DNA of 32,853 nt from contig CAZLZZ010000014.1 in the NCBI GenBank assembly GCA_964564165.1, positions 1-32,853 on the forward strand, written 5' to 3'. The notes under the pieces were generated by a model, which was not told the DNA's origin, did not search any database, and saw nothing but the letters and a program-made list of their open reading frames with translations. Of this stretch, positions 16,073-23,841 are shown in pieces. This DNA comes from NORP309 sp964564165. Lineage in GTDB: Bacteria > Pseudomonadota > Gammaproteobacteria > Xanthomonadales > Marinicellaceae. Position numbers and translations under genes: made by a program. Each line of letters starts with the position of its first letter. Position 1 is the first letter of the stretch.

Positions 16073-17331
16073 TGGGTAAAGAAGTTAACTCTTCGAAGAG
16101 TTCATCAAATTCAACAGGTTCAACAGGCTTAATGGGATGGATTGATGCTCGTCTTCCAGTAACCAAAGCTTACAAAGAACATTTGTCTGAATACTACGCA
16201 CCAAACAATTTTAATTTTTGGTACTTTTTTGGTTCATTGTCCTTGTTGGTTTTGATTAATCAATTGGTTACGGGTGTTTGGCTGACTATGCATTATAAGC
16301 CAGATGCAGAACAAGCTTTTGGATTGGTTGAATACATCATGCGTGATGTTCCTTGGGGTTGGTTGATTCGTTATCTGCATACCACTGGAGCTTCCGCATT
16401 CTTCATTGTAATTTACCTGCACATGTTTCGTGGCTTGATGTACGGTTCTTATAAAAAACCCAGAGAACTGGTTTGGTTGTTGGGTATGTTTATCTACCTT
16501 GCACTAATGGCTGAGGCATTTATGGGCTATGTATTGCCTTGGGGCAACATGTCATTTTGGGGTGCTAAAGTAATCACTCAATTGTTTGGTGTGATTCCTT
16601 ATTTTGGTGAGGGTTTACTAGAATGGATTCGTGGAGATTACAATGTTTCTGATGCCACTCTTAACCGTTTCTTTGCACTGCACGTGGTCGCATTGCCGAT
16701 TGTCTTGCTTTTGTTGGTGGTTTTGCACATTTTAGCTCTACATACGGTTGGCTCAAACAACCCTGATGGCATTGAAATCAAAAACAATAAAGATGAAAAT
16801 GGCATACCTAAAGATGGCATTCCTTTCCACCCTTATTATACCGTGAAAGATATTTTCGGTGTGGGTATTTTCTTATTGCTATTTATGTTTGTTGTTTTTC
16901 TTAAGCCTGATATGGGTGGTTTGTTTTTAGAGCACGATAATTACAATATAGCAGATCCTGGCTCGACTCCTGCGCTTATTAAACCCGTTTGGTATTTCAC
17001 GCCTTTCTTTGCTATCTTAAAAGTCGTGCCTAATGCATTCGCGGGAATGGTAGCGATGTTTGCAGCTATTTTCATGCTGTTCATATTGCCATGGCTAGAT
17101 AGAAGTGAAGTCAAATCAATCAGATACCGTTTGTTACCATTTAAAATCGCACTGTTTTCATTTGTGTTCTCTTTTATTGCCTTGGGATATATGGGTATGA
17201 TTGTCTGGGGTGAAACGGAGAAACTGGTGGCGCGAATTTTAACAGGCGTTTATTTTGGTTATTTTGTCTTTTTATTCTTTTATTCGAAAAATGAAAAACA
17301 CAAGCCCATTCCAGAGAGGTTGACACACTGA
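16072..17331 (+). CDS. petB: Ubiquinol-cytochrome c reductase, cytochrome b subunit
   Basis: A 419-residue cytochrome b, normal for proteobacteria, with eight expected membrane helices. The four haem ligands are His103 and His117 (YLHTTG, YLHMFRG) on helix B and His204 and His219 on helix D, with the usual 14 and 15 spacings. The helix C/cd region WGNMSFWGAKVIT is present. The Qo-site motif is PVWY (305-308) rather than the mitochondrial PEWY, a change also seen in other beta- and gammaproteobacteria. It overlaps petA upstream (TAATG) and petC downstream (TGATG). Confidence 0.97.
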   Translation: MGKEVNSSKSSSNSTGSTGLMGWIDARLPVTKAYKEHLSEYYAPNNFNFWYFFGSLSLLVLINQLVTGVWLTMHYKPDAEQAFGLVEYIMRDVPWGWLIRYLHTTGASAFFIVIYLHMFRGLMYGSYKKPRELVWLLGMFIYLALMAEAFMGYVLPWGNMSFWGAKVITQLFGVIPYFGEGLLEWIRGDYNVSDATLNRFFALHVVALPIVLLLLVVLHILALHTVGSNNPDGIEIKNNKDENGIPKDGIPFHPYYTVKDIFGVGIFLLLFMFVVFLKPDMGGLFLEHDNYNIADPGSTPALIKPVWYFTPFFAILKVVPNAFAGMVAMFAAIFMLFILPWLDRSEVKSIRYRLLPFKIALFSFVFSFIALGYMGMIVWGETEKLVARILTGVYFGYFVFLFFYSKNEKHKPIPERLTH

Positions 17332-18086
17332 TGAAAAATTTAATATTAATAACAGCCTTATTCTTGTCGGTAAATGTTTTTGCCGCAGGCGGTGGGGCAC
17401 AGTTAGAAAACGCACAAACCAATATTCGTTCAACCCATTCATTGATCAATGGTGCAAAACTTTATATGAACTATTGTTCTGCCTGTCATTCTTTGCAATA
17501 TCAGCGTTATAGCAGAATGGCAGAAGATTTGGGGTTAAGTAGAGATGAGGTGACAGAAAATTTAATCTTTACCGGTGCCAAATTTAGTAGTCATATATTG
17601 AAAAACATGGATGATGAGCAGGTCAAAGAAAAAGGGTGGTTTAACAATTCTTTCCCGAAGGATTTAACCCTGGTGGCAAAGGCTCGCGGCAATGATTGGT
17701 TGTTTTCTTATTTAAAAGGGTTCTATCAGGACCCCAGTAAATCAACCGGATGGAACAATACGATTTTCCCAGATGTCTCCATGCCGAATGTTTTGTGGGA
17801 TTTGCAAGGCATTCAAAAAGCCAATTTTGCAGAGCATGAAGATGAGCGCGGTATTGTGAGTCAAACTTTTGCCGGTTTTGAAAATATCACTGAAGGCAAG
17901 CTTTCACACGATGAGTTTGATACGGCGGTTAGAGACATAGTTAACTTCTTGGCTTACACTGCAGAACCTGCACAATTGATTCGTATGGCTTACGCCCCAT
18001 GGGTGTTGTTGTTTTTGATGGTGTTTACCTTTTTAGCATACATGTTGAAGAAAAATTATTTCCAAGATTTAAAAGATATACATTAA
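17331..18086 (+). CDS. petC: Ubiquinol-cytochrome c reductase, cytochrome c1 subunit
   Basis: A 251-residue cytochrome c1. A cleavable signal peptide (about 1-18, ending VFA) precedes the haem attachment site CSACH (49-53). The MPN segment (SMPNVLWDLQG) supplies the probable axial methionine. A single C-terminal membrane helix (about 224-242, WVLLFLMVFTFLAYML) ends in a basic tail, giving the usual topology with the haem domain in the periplasm. It passes electrons from the Rieske centre to soluble cytochrome c. It is the last gene of the bc1 operon, followed by a strong terminator. Confidence 0.96.
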   Translation: MKNLILITALFLSVNVFAAGGGAQLENAQTNIRSTHSLINGAKLYMNYCSACHSLQYQRYSRMAEDLGLSRDEVTENLIFTGAKFSSHILKNMDDEQVKEKGWFNNSFPKDLTLVAKARGNDWLFSYLKGFYQDPSKSTGWNNTIFPDVSMPNVLWDLQGIQKANFAEHEDERGIVSQTFAGFENITEGKLSHDEFDTAVRDIVNFLAYTAEPAQLIRMAYAPWVLLFLMVFTFLAYMLKKNYFQDLKDIH

Positions 18087-18112
18087 AAATCAATAAGTTA
18101 TAAGAAACAAGA

Positions 18113-18147
18113 GGTGGCTGGGCAACAATTTCCAGCCACCTTTTTTT
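18113..18147 (+). terminator. Rho-independent terminator of the bc1 operon
   Basis: GGTGGCTGG (18113-18121) pairs perfectly with CCAGCCACC (18132-18140) around a 10-nt loop, followed directly by seven T. It lies 26 bp after petC. Confidence 0.93.
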
Positions 18148-18175
18148 GCTTTTAAGTTACTAAAAATGTTACAAT
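18146..18175 (+). promoter_or_regulatory. Candidate sigma-70 promoter for sspA
   Basis: TTGCTT (18146-18151), an 18-bp spacer, then TACAAT (18170-18175) with an extended -10 TG at 18167-18168. It overlaps the end of the bc1 terminator and would start transcription near 18182, ahead of the sspA ribosome site. Pattern-based only. Confidence 0.5.
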
Positions 18176-18229
18176 GCGCGACTTTGCTCAATTTGGGCGA
18201 TATTTAACAATGACAAAGGAGATTTTGCC

Positions 18230-18865
18230 GTGATTATTCCAGCTAGAGGACGATCAATTATTTCAGTATATTCTGTATCAGATTCTTATGATAGCCACAG
18301 AATTAGATTTTTATTAAAAACCAAGAACATCAGCAGTATTGACGTGATTGAAGTGGATCCTTTGAACCCGCCAGAAGATTTAATTCACATCAATCCTTAT
18401 CACACAACTCCTACAGTTGTAGACCGTGATTTGGCTCTGTATGGAACCACTGTTATCACAGAATATTTGGATGAAAGATATCCGCATCCACCATTGATGC
18501 CGCCTGATCCAGTAACCCGCGCAAAATTGCGTTTGTATGCGTATAGAATTGAAAAAGATTGGTTAAGTTATATTCCAATGTTAGAAAATGGCACAGTTGA
18601 AGAAAAGAAAGTAGCCGTTGAAGAGTTAACGGCAAAACTCAATGCTTCGGTTGATCTGTTTTCGGAAACGAAATTTTTCCTAAGCGATGAAATGACCTTG
18701 GTTGATACGTGCTTGGCACCATTCTTGTGGCGTTTAGAGCACTACGGCCTAGATTGGGAAGAATTGCCGAAACCTATTAGAACCTATGCTCACATGATTT
18801 TTAGAAGAGATTCTTTTAAACAAAGTGTGTCGGAGCAAGAACGCGAAATGCGCTTTGATTTTTAA
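18230..18865 (+). CDS. sspA: Stringent starvation protein A
   Basis: A 211-residue glutathione S-transferase-fold protein that binds RNA polymerase and alters sigma-70 promoter use during starvation; it lacks glutathione transferase activity. The thioredoxin-like N-terminal half has YSVSDSYDSHRIRFLL and INPYHTTPTVVDRDLALYG, and ITEYLDERYPHPPLMP completes the family signature. The C-terminal half is the all-helical GST domain. The start is GTG 18230, supported by AAAGGAG 8 nt upstream. It sits between petC and sspB, the conserved petABC-sspA-sspB order of gammaproteobacteria. Confidence 0.95.
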   Translation: MIIPARGRSIISVYSVSDSYDSHRIRFLLKTKNISSIDVIEVDPLNPPEDLIHINPYHTTPTVVDRDLALYGTTVITEYLDERYPHPPLMPPDPVTRAKLRLYAYRIEKDWLSYIPMLENGTVEEKKVAVEELTAKLNASVDLFSETKFFLSDEMTLVDTCLAPFLWRLEHYGLDWEELPKPIRTYAHMIFRRDSFKQSVSEQEREMRFDF

Positions 18866-18911
18866 TAGCACTATATTACTAATTAGAAAAATCAAGTAAC
18901 AATACACAAAT

Positions 18912-19340
18912 ATGAACTCATCTAAACCTTATATCATTCGTGCCTTACATGAATGGATTAGCGATAATAACTGCACCCCTTTGTTATTGGTGAGTTCAAA
19001 ACATCCTGATGTTCAGATTCCAGCTGGTATTGACGAAGATGGAAAGGTGGTTTTGAATGTTTCCTACGGCGCCACCAAAAATTTGGAATTGGTTAACGAG
19101 GGCATATTGTTCGATGCCAGATTTTCAGGTGTCAGTCAAAGTTTGTACGTGCCTATTGATAGTATCTTGGCTATTTATGCCAGAGAAACTGGTCAAGGTA
19201 TGATGTTTGGTGAAGGGGACAGTAATGAAGTTCCCGATCCAACATTTCCATCACCACAGAACAAAAAGAAATCGACTCTTAAATCGGTTGCTAAGGAAAA
19301 GAAAACAGATGGAAAAAGTTTCCTAAAAGTTGTAAAATAA
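18912..19340 (+). CDS. sspB: ClpXP protease specificity-enhancing factor SspB
   Basis: A 142-residue adaptor that carries ssrA-tagged proteins to ClpXP. The substrate-binding fold covers about 1-105 (YIIRALHEWISDNNCTP, NVSYGATKNLEL, FDARFSGVSQSLYVPI, AIYARETGQGMMF). A flexible charged linker follows, and the protein ends in FLKVVK, close to the LRVVK ClpX-binding tail of E. coli SspB. Both the cargo end and the ClpX docking end are therefore present. It lies 46 bp after sspA and is probably co-transcribed. Confidence 0.95.
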   Translation: MNSSKPYIIRALHEWISDNNCTPLLLVSSKHPDVQIPAGIDEDGKVVLNVSYGATKNLELVNEGILFDARFSGVSQSLYVPIDSILAIYARETGQGMMFGEGDSNEVPDPTFPSPQNKKKSTLKSVAKEKKTDGKSFLKVVK

Positions 19341-19343
19341 GGA

Positions 19344-19652
19344 ATGTCTGAAAAAAAATACCAAACCTTTAAGGATTTTTATCCTTTCTATTTAAGCCAG
19401 CACACCAACAAAATCTGTCGATTATTGCATGTGATTGGCTCTAGTATCATCGTATTGTTAACCATTTATGCGATTGCCACCCAAAGGTATTTGTTGCTAT
19501 TATTGGTTCCCATCATTGGTTATGGCTTTGCTTGGGTAGGACATTTCGTATTTGAAAAAAACATTCCTGCCACATTCACATATCCCGTATATAGTTTTAT
19601 GGGTGATTGGGTTTTGTGGTGGCAAGTGCTTACTGGTAAGATTAAGCTTTAA
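19344..19652 (+). CDS. DUF962/Mpo1-like membrane protein
   Basis: A 102-residue protein of the DUF962 (Mpo1-like) family. It has the typical start FKDFYPFYLSQHTNKICRLL, a hydrophobic hairpin (about 28-60, HVIGSSIIVLLTIYAIAT) and the hallmark GFAWVGHFVFEKNIPATF with conserved His residues, followed by YSFMGDWVLWW. In yeast the related Mpo1 is an Fe(II)-dependent dioxygenase in fatty-acid alpha-oxidation; the bacterial role is not established. It starts 3 nt after sspB, with AAGGA abutting the ATG, so it is likely the last gene of the ssp transcript. Its stop overlaps the convergent exosortase stop by 4 bp. Confidence 0.9.
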   Translation: MSEKKYQTFKDFYPFYLSQHTNKICRLLHVIGSSIIVLLTIYAIATQRYLLLLLVPIIGYGFAWVGHFVFEKNIPATFTYPVYSFMGDWVLWWQVLTGKIKL

Positions 19653-20182
19653 GTAGCTTCCTCTGTAGGCTTCTGGCTTGCTGTTGGTTTGCTAGGGGGA
19701 TTTGATTTCTTAGGCAAATACCTTAACCAAATCAACCAAATAATCAACGCATCCAAGATAATTAACGCTTGCCATAAATACAAATGAAACCAGTCAAACC
19801 AGTTTTTATCCCATTGCAACAAATAATAAAGAGAAATAATTCGCACTAAATTCAATATTTGAATACCGAAAAACCCAAAAATACAACCATAAATCTTATG
19901 TTTAAAACTAGAAGGGAAGGCGAATATAGCTGAAAACAGAATAATCATTGCTTCAACGCCATTGCAGCCTGCAGCGATTTGTACTGCTTGTCCAGTACTG
20001 GCACTGCGAATGATATCGCCAACTGACTCAACATCACTATCAAACAGTTGCATAATTGCCGCACTAACCGTAGCCAAATAACCTGTAAAAGGCAAAATAA
20101 CAGCTTGACGAACGGGCTCGTACAATTCAAGGGTAAACAGTGTGATTACTAAAACAATAAAAAGTACAGTAAAACGAGCCAT
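19649..20182 (-). CDS. xrtH: Exosortase H-like transpeptidase
   Basis: A 177-residue multi-spanning membrane protein of the exosortase/archaeosortase family. The catalytic triad is visible as Cys in AAGCNGVEAM, Arg in ILNLVRI and His in DWFHLYLWQ, each next to or within a hydrophobic helix. The short form without the EpsI-type domain fits exosortase H, which is thought to process proteins with IPTLxxWG-type CTERM tails. No such substrate lies in this window. A Pro/Lys/Thr-rich tail follows the last helix. The frame is open to a TTG at 20194, but ATG 20182 (MARFTVLFIV) is preferred. It is convergent with the DUF962 gene. Confidence 0.88.
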   Translation of the reverse strand: MARFTVLFIVLVITLFTLELYEPVRQAVILPFTGYLATVSAAIMQLFDSDVESVGDIIRSASTGQAVQIAAGCNGVEAMIILFSAIFAFPSSFKHKIYGCIFGFFGIQILNLVRIISLYYLLQWDKNWFDWFHLYLWQALIILDALIIWLIWLRYLPKKSNPPSKPTASQKPTEEAT

Positions 20183-20291
20183 ATACAAAGCCAAAATAAG
20201 GAAACTATATTCTATATATTTTCTTCATATTAGCCATTAAATGATGGGTATTTAAACAAAATATAAGAATTAATGAAATGATAATTTAATT

Positions 20292-20324
20292 TTAACGAAA
20301 CCGTAACGCAAATGTTAGTATACT
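20292..20324 (+). promoter_or_regulatory. 11-bp direct repeats upstream of a -10 (response-regulator-type site)
   Basis: TTAACGAAACC, GTAACGCAAAT and GTTAGTATACT follow each other in 11-bp register, and the last contains the -10 hexamer TATACT (20319-20324). There is no good -35. Tandem 11-bp repeats in the -35 position are the layout used by PhoB/OmpR-type activators. The regulator is unknown; the response regulator at 20601 is one candidate. Confidence 0.45.
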
Positions 20325-20330
20325 GGCTGC

Positions 20331-20436
20331 AAGTTAAGTTAGATACAGGTGCTAAGAACCTAGGATTACGGAATCAAAATTTACAGCATCTACTTTTAGC
20401 CCAAGATTTGTGAAAGCTTATCTTGGGTTTTTTTTT
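20331..20436 (+). ncRNA. Candidate small RNA or terminated leader
   Basis: Starting about 7 nt after the -10 at 20319-20324, a roughly 105-nt transcript would contain a small hairpin (AGGT 20347-20350 with ACCT 20358-20361) and end at a strong intrinsic terminator (20400-20436). No ORF is present. It could be a free small RNA or an attenuated leader of the two-component operon at 20601. I do not recognise a known family. Confidence 0.45.
20400..20436 (+). terminator. Rho-independent terminator
   Basis: CCCAAGAT (20400-20407) pairs with ATCTTGGG (20420-20427) and is followed by nine T. It is 164 bp before the response regulator and 218 bp away from, and on the other strand to, the exosortase start. 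It must therefore end a short plus-strand transcript. Confidence 0.85.
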
Positions 20437-20527
20437 ATAAAATTTACTGAGAGTTTTCTCCTGAGTAGGGATTGTAGCGAAGAAAACCTGAATTGAGCAC
20501 CACAATAGTTGGTTTAATATTGTCGGC

Positions 20528-20560
20528 TTTCTATCAGTTTTCTATCATTAGTTTTCTATT
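20528..20560 (+). promoter_or_regulatory. Triple TTTCTAT repeat before the two-component operon
   Basis: TTTCTATC at 20528-20535 and 20539-20546, then TTTCTATT at 20553-20560, spaced 11 and 14 bp. The array ends 40 bp before the response regulator start and could be its autoregulatory site. Pattern-based only. Confidence 0.4.
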
Positions 20561-20600
20561 CTGGGCAAACTCCTAGCCACTTGGTTTAAATGGAGAAAAA

Positions 20601-21284
20601 ATGAAAATACTTGTAATAGAAGACAATACTGATATTGCTGCTAATATTGTAGATTACTTTGAAGACAAAGGACATATAGTAGACTATGCAGCAGATGGTA
20701 TTACTGGGCTGCACTTTGCTGTAACTCAAGATTTCGATGTGATTGTCTTAGATTTGATGCTTCCAGGCATGGATGGTCTGGATGTTTGTAAGAAACTAAG
20801 AAAAGAAGCCGATAAAAATACCCCAGTATTGATGTTGACCGCAAGAGACAATCTGGAACAAAAATTAAAAGGGTTTGAGTATGGGGCTGATGACTATATG
20901 GTCAAGCCTTTCGCCCTGCAAGAGCTAGAAGCAAGGGTGACCGTGTTATCTAATCGCAGAAGCAACAACTCACAAAAAATATTAATCGTCGATGATTTAG
21001 AGTATGACACCAACACTTTGATTGTAAAAAGAGCTGGCAAAGAATTAGAAATGAATCCAACTGGATTAAAGCTTTTAAAGAGATTAATGGAAGCATCCCC
21101 TTGGGTTGTGCCCAGACACGACTTGGAATTAAAGGTATGGGGAGAAGAAATGCCGGATAGTGATTCACTAAGGGTGCACATTCATGGATTAAGGGCTACA
21201 ATTGACAAACCTTTTGATAAAGCATTGATTCACACAAGACATGGCATAGGATACAGAATAGCAGATTTGGATGAAGTTTCGTAA
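20601..21284 (+). CDS. OmpR-family response regulator
   Basis: A 227-residue two-component regulator. The receiver domain (1-115) has the acidic pocket near ED (7-8), phospho-acceptor Asp51 in VLDLMLPGMDG, Thr80 in LMLTARD and Lys102 in MVKPFALQELEARV. The C-terminal winged helix (about 130-225) has the OmpR layout, ending DSLRVHIHGLRATIDKPF and HTRHGIGYRIAD. The ATG follows GGAG at an 8-nt spacing. It overlaps the kinase gene by 14 bp. Candidate direct-repeat sites lie upstream at 20528-20560. The regulon is not evident; the next gene downstream of the pair is dacA, so an envelope role is possible. Confidence 0.93.
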   Translation: MKILVIEDNTDIAANIVDYFEDKGHIVDYAADGITGLHFAVTQDFDVIVLDLMLPGMDGLDVCKKLRKEADKNTPVLMLTARDNLEQKLKGFEYGADDYMVKPFALQELEARVTVLSNRRSNNSQKILIVDDLEYDTNTLIVKRAGKELEMNPTGLKLLKRLMEASPWVVPRHDLELKVWGEEMPDSDSLRVHIHGLRATIDKPFDKALIHTRHGIGYRIADLDEVS

Positions 21285-22560
21285 TAAGCTTAAATATAGA
21301 ATAATTATAGCATTTCTCGCACTAAGCACTCTGCTTGGTGCGTTGTTTGCAACAACAGCTTTAACAATTCGTGAAAATTTAAGTACCAATTTAATTGGAG
21401 AATCCATTAAAGAAGACTTAGATGATTATATGGACAAGTTTGCCAAAGACCCCGAAGGAACCAAGGGAGAGCCCATTGCCTCAAATGTAACCGCCTTGTT
21501 AACTTTTCCTGAAAATTTGCCCTTAAAGCTGCCCATTAGTTATGCAGACCTAGAAGATGGTATCCACGATATTTCAGAAGACAGTAAACAATACAAGGTC
21601 GCTGTTAATAAGCGACACATCATCGAAGGCAAAGAAGTGTGGGGTTATATTAAATTTGATGTCACCACCCCTGACAATGAAAACCGCTTGGTCTATTCGG
21701 CATTGGCAGGTGTTTTTGTTTTGTTTACCATTATTGCTTATTTTTTGGCCATATATGCCTCTAAAAAAATCCTAAAGCCACTAAGTCATTTATCAACAAT
21801 GGTAAAAGAACAAAACAAAAGCCCGCAAACTTTGGCCAAACATTTTGCAGACGATGAGGTGGGTCAGCTGGCACAAGTTTTGGATGATTATGCAACTCAG
21901 CTCACCGACATTGTTCACAGAGACAAAGAGTTCAACGCAGATGTGAGCCATGAATTGCGAACCCCGTTGGCTGTTATTGCCAGTACTACTGAATTGATTC
22001 TGGGTCAGTCAGACATTGATGAAAAAACCCGACTGCGTCTGGCAAGAATTGAACGGGCTGTTAAACAATCAGCAGAATTAACTGAGACTCTGCTTTTATT
22101 GGCAAGAGAGGAACAAAAGACCGATAAAGATTTGCAAAGAACTCAGGTTGGGCAATTAATAAAGGAAATTGTTGAAAGCTTTGAAGCCACAATTAAGTTA
22201 AAAAAGCTCAAGGTGAAAGTAATAGAAGAAGACTGGTTGCAAGTCAAAGCACCCTCTGCTGTAGTGTCAGTTGCTTTAAGTAATTTGATTGGGAATGCGA
22301 TTAAATATACGCCTCAAGGAACGATTCAAATCGTTTTAAAACAAGACCGTGTGTTAGTGGTGGATCAGGGAACAGGTGTCAGCAATGAAGAACTGCCCAA
22401 ATTATTTGAAAGACATTTTAGAAGTGATTCTGTGACTCAAAAAGGTTCAGGTCTAGGTTTAGCAATAGTCAAGCGTTTGTGTGAATTGTACAATTGGGAT
22501 GTTATTATTCATAAAAATGATACCAGTGGATTGACTGCAGAATTGATATTTCACAAATAA
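21271..22560 (+). CDS. Two-component sensor histidine kinase
   Basis: A 429-residue membrane sensor. The first transmembrane helix is about 10-32 and the second about 141-163, enclosing a periplasmic domain of about 105 residues without a recognised fold. A HAMP-like linker follows (KKILKPLSHLSTMVKEQN, DDEVGQLAQVLDDYA). The dimerisation helix holds the phospho-acceptor His227 in DVSHELRTPLAVI. The ATPase domain has NLIGNAIKYTP (N box), VVDQGTGV (G1) and GSGLGLAIVKRL (G2). It is co-transcribed with, and overlaps, the OmpR-type regulator. The signal is unknown. Confidence 0.93.
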   Translation: MKFRNKLKYRIIIAFLALSTLLGALFATTALTIRENLSTNLIGESIKEDLDDYMDKFAKDPEGTKGEPIASNVTALLTFPENLPLKLPISYADLEDGIHDISEDSKQYKVAVNKRHIIEGKEVWGYIKFDVTTPDNENRLVYSALAGVFVLFTIIAYFLAIYASKKILKPLSHLSTMVKEQNKSPQTLAKHFADDEVGQLAQVLDDYATQLTDIVHRDKEFNADVSHELRTPLAVIASTTELILGQSDIDEKTRLRLARIERAVKQSAELTETLLLLAREEQKTDKDLQRTQVGQLIKEIVESFEATIKLKKLKVKVIEEDWLQVKAPSAVVSVALSNLIGNAIKYTPQGTIQIVLKQDRVLVVDQGTGVSNEELPKLFERHFRSDSVTQKGSGLGLAIVKRLCELYNWDVIIHKNDTSGLTAELIFHK

Positions 22561-22561
22561 A

Positions 22562-22591
22562 CTCGTAAAAATTCGTAAAAACCCGTTAAAA
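22562..22591 (+). repeat. Three tandem 10-bp repeats before dacA
   Basis: CTCGTAAAAA, TTCGTAAAAA and CCCGTTAAAA follow each other without a gap directly after the histidine kinase stop, ahead of dacA. A ten-base period places the CGT cores on one face of the helix. It may be a regulator site for dacA; the regulator is unknown. Confidence 0.45.
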
Positions 22592-22665
22592 CAATGAATA
22601 AGAACTTTTGATTGATTAAAATGCCACAATATATGCACATGAAAACACTTAAAAATAAAACCAAC

Positions 22666-23841
22666 ATGAAACTCACACAAATACTATTCATGCAAATACT
22701 TTTTCCCAGCCTCTTACTATTGATTGTTTCTATCGGTCATGCCCAGACGATAAACACACCAAGACCACCTTCAATAGATGCCAATAGTTACATATTAATG
22801 GATTTCAATTCAGAAACCTTGCTGGCAGAATTTGGCATCAATAAAAGAGTAGATCCTGCCAGTATCACTAAGATGATGACTGCCTTTGTGGTTTTTACTG
22901 AACTGACAAATGGCAATTTACAATTAACCGACAAAGTCACAATCAGCGAAAAAGCATGGCGCACTGGCGGCTCAAAAATGTTTATTGAGGTCAATAAAAA
23001 AATAGCTGTAGAAGACCTCATTAAAGGCATGGTTATTCAATCAGGGAATGATGCCTGTGTCGCACTATCAGAACACATAGCTGGATCGGAGGAAACATTT
23101 GCCGATTTAATGAATCTGCATGCAAAAAAATTGGGCATGAGTAACTCAAACTTTGTAAATGCAACAGGTTTGCCTGAAGAAAATCATTACATAACAGCCA
23201 AAGATGCGGCAATTTTGGCCAAGGCCATTATTGTTCAATTCCCTAAATTCTTTGAACTGTTTTCAGAAAAAGAGTTTACCTTCAACAAAATCACCCAACA
23301 CAACAGGAATACTTTGCTTTGGCGTGACCCGTCGGTCGATGGTTTTAAAACAGGGCATACCCAAGCGGCTGGATATTGTTTGGTTTCTACAGCAGAACGC
23401 AACGGTATGCGTTTGATAACAGTAGTGATGGGTTCAAAGTCAGAAAAATCACGCGCCGATGAAAGTCAAAAATTATTTAACTATGGTTTTAGGTTTTTTG
23501 AAACAAACTTGCTTTACAAAAACAGTGAGAAAAGAGTCAATATTGAAGTGTGGAAAGGAGCGGATGAAGATGTGGACTTAGGATTGCCCAATGATTTGTA
23601 TGTGACCATACCACGCGGTCAATACAAAAATTTACAAGCCAAAGTAGATATGCCCAGCTCCATTAATGCACCGATTTCCAACCGACAAGAAATAGGACAG
23701 CTCAATATTCAATTAAACAACAAAACGGTTGCACAAGCACCATTAGTCGCCTTAAAAGCGGTACAAGAAGGTGGTTGGTGGACACGCACTACCGACAGTA
23801 TGGGTCTGTGGTTTAAATCTTTTGGGGACGATGATGACTGA
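22666..23841 (+). CDS. dacA: D-alanyl-D-alanine carboxypeptidase (PBP5/6-like)
   Basis: A periplasmic low-molecular-weight penicillin-binding protein that removes the terminal D-Ala from peptidoglycan pentapeptides. Active-site motifs are SITK (SxxK), SGN and KTG (in DGFKTGHTQ). The C-terminal PBP5-type beta domain follows and ends in an amphipathic helix with WWTRTTDSMGLWFKSF, which should anchor it to the membrane surface. The signal peptide MKLTQILFMQILFPSLLLLI, ending near GHAQT, supports ATG 22666. In-frame starts at 22612 (TTG), 22621 and 22639 exist, but none has a clear ribosome site. It overlaps ybeD and heads the conserved dacA-ybeD-lipB-lipA order. Confidence 0.93.
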   Translation: MKLTQILFMQILFPSLLLLIVSIGHAQTINTPRPPSIDANSYILMDFNSETLLAEFGINKRVDPASITKMMTAFVVFTELTNGNLQLTDKVTISEKAWRTGGSKMFIEVNKKIAVEDLIKGMVIQSGNDACVALSEHIAGSEETFADLMNLHAKKLGMSNSNFVNATGLPEENHYITAKDAAILAKAIIVQFPKFFELFSEKEFTFNKITQHNRNTLLWRDPSVDGFKTGHTQAAGYCLVSTAERNGMRLITVVMGSKSEKSRADESQKLFNYGFRFFETNLLYKNSEKRVNIEVWKGADEDVDLGLPNDLYVTIPRGQYKNLQAKVDMPSSINAPISNRQEIGQLNIQLNNKTVAQAPLVALKAVQEGGWWTRTTDSMGLWFKSFGDDDD

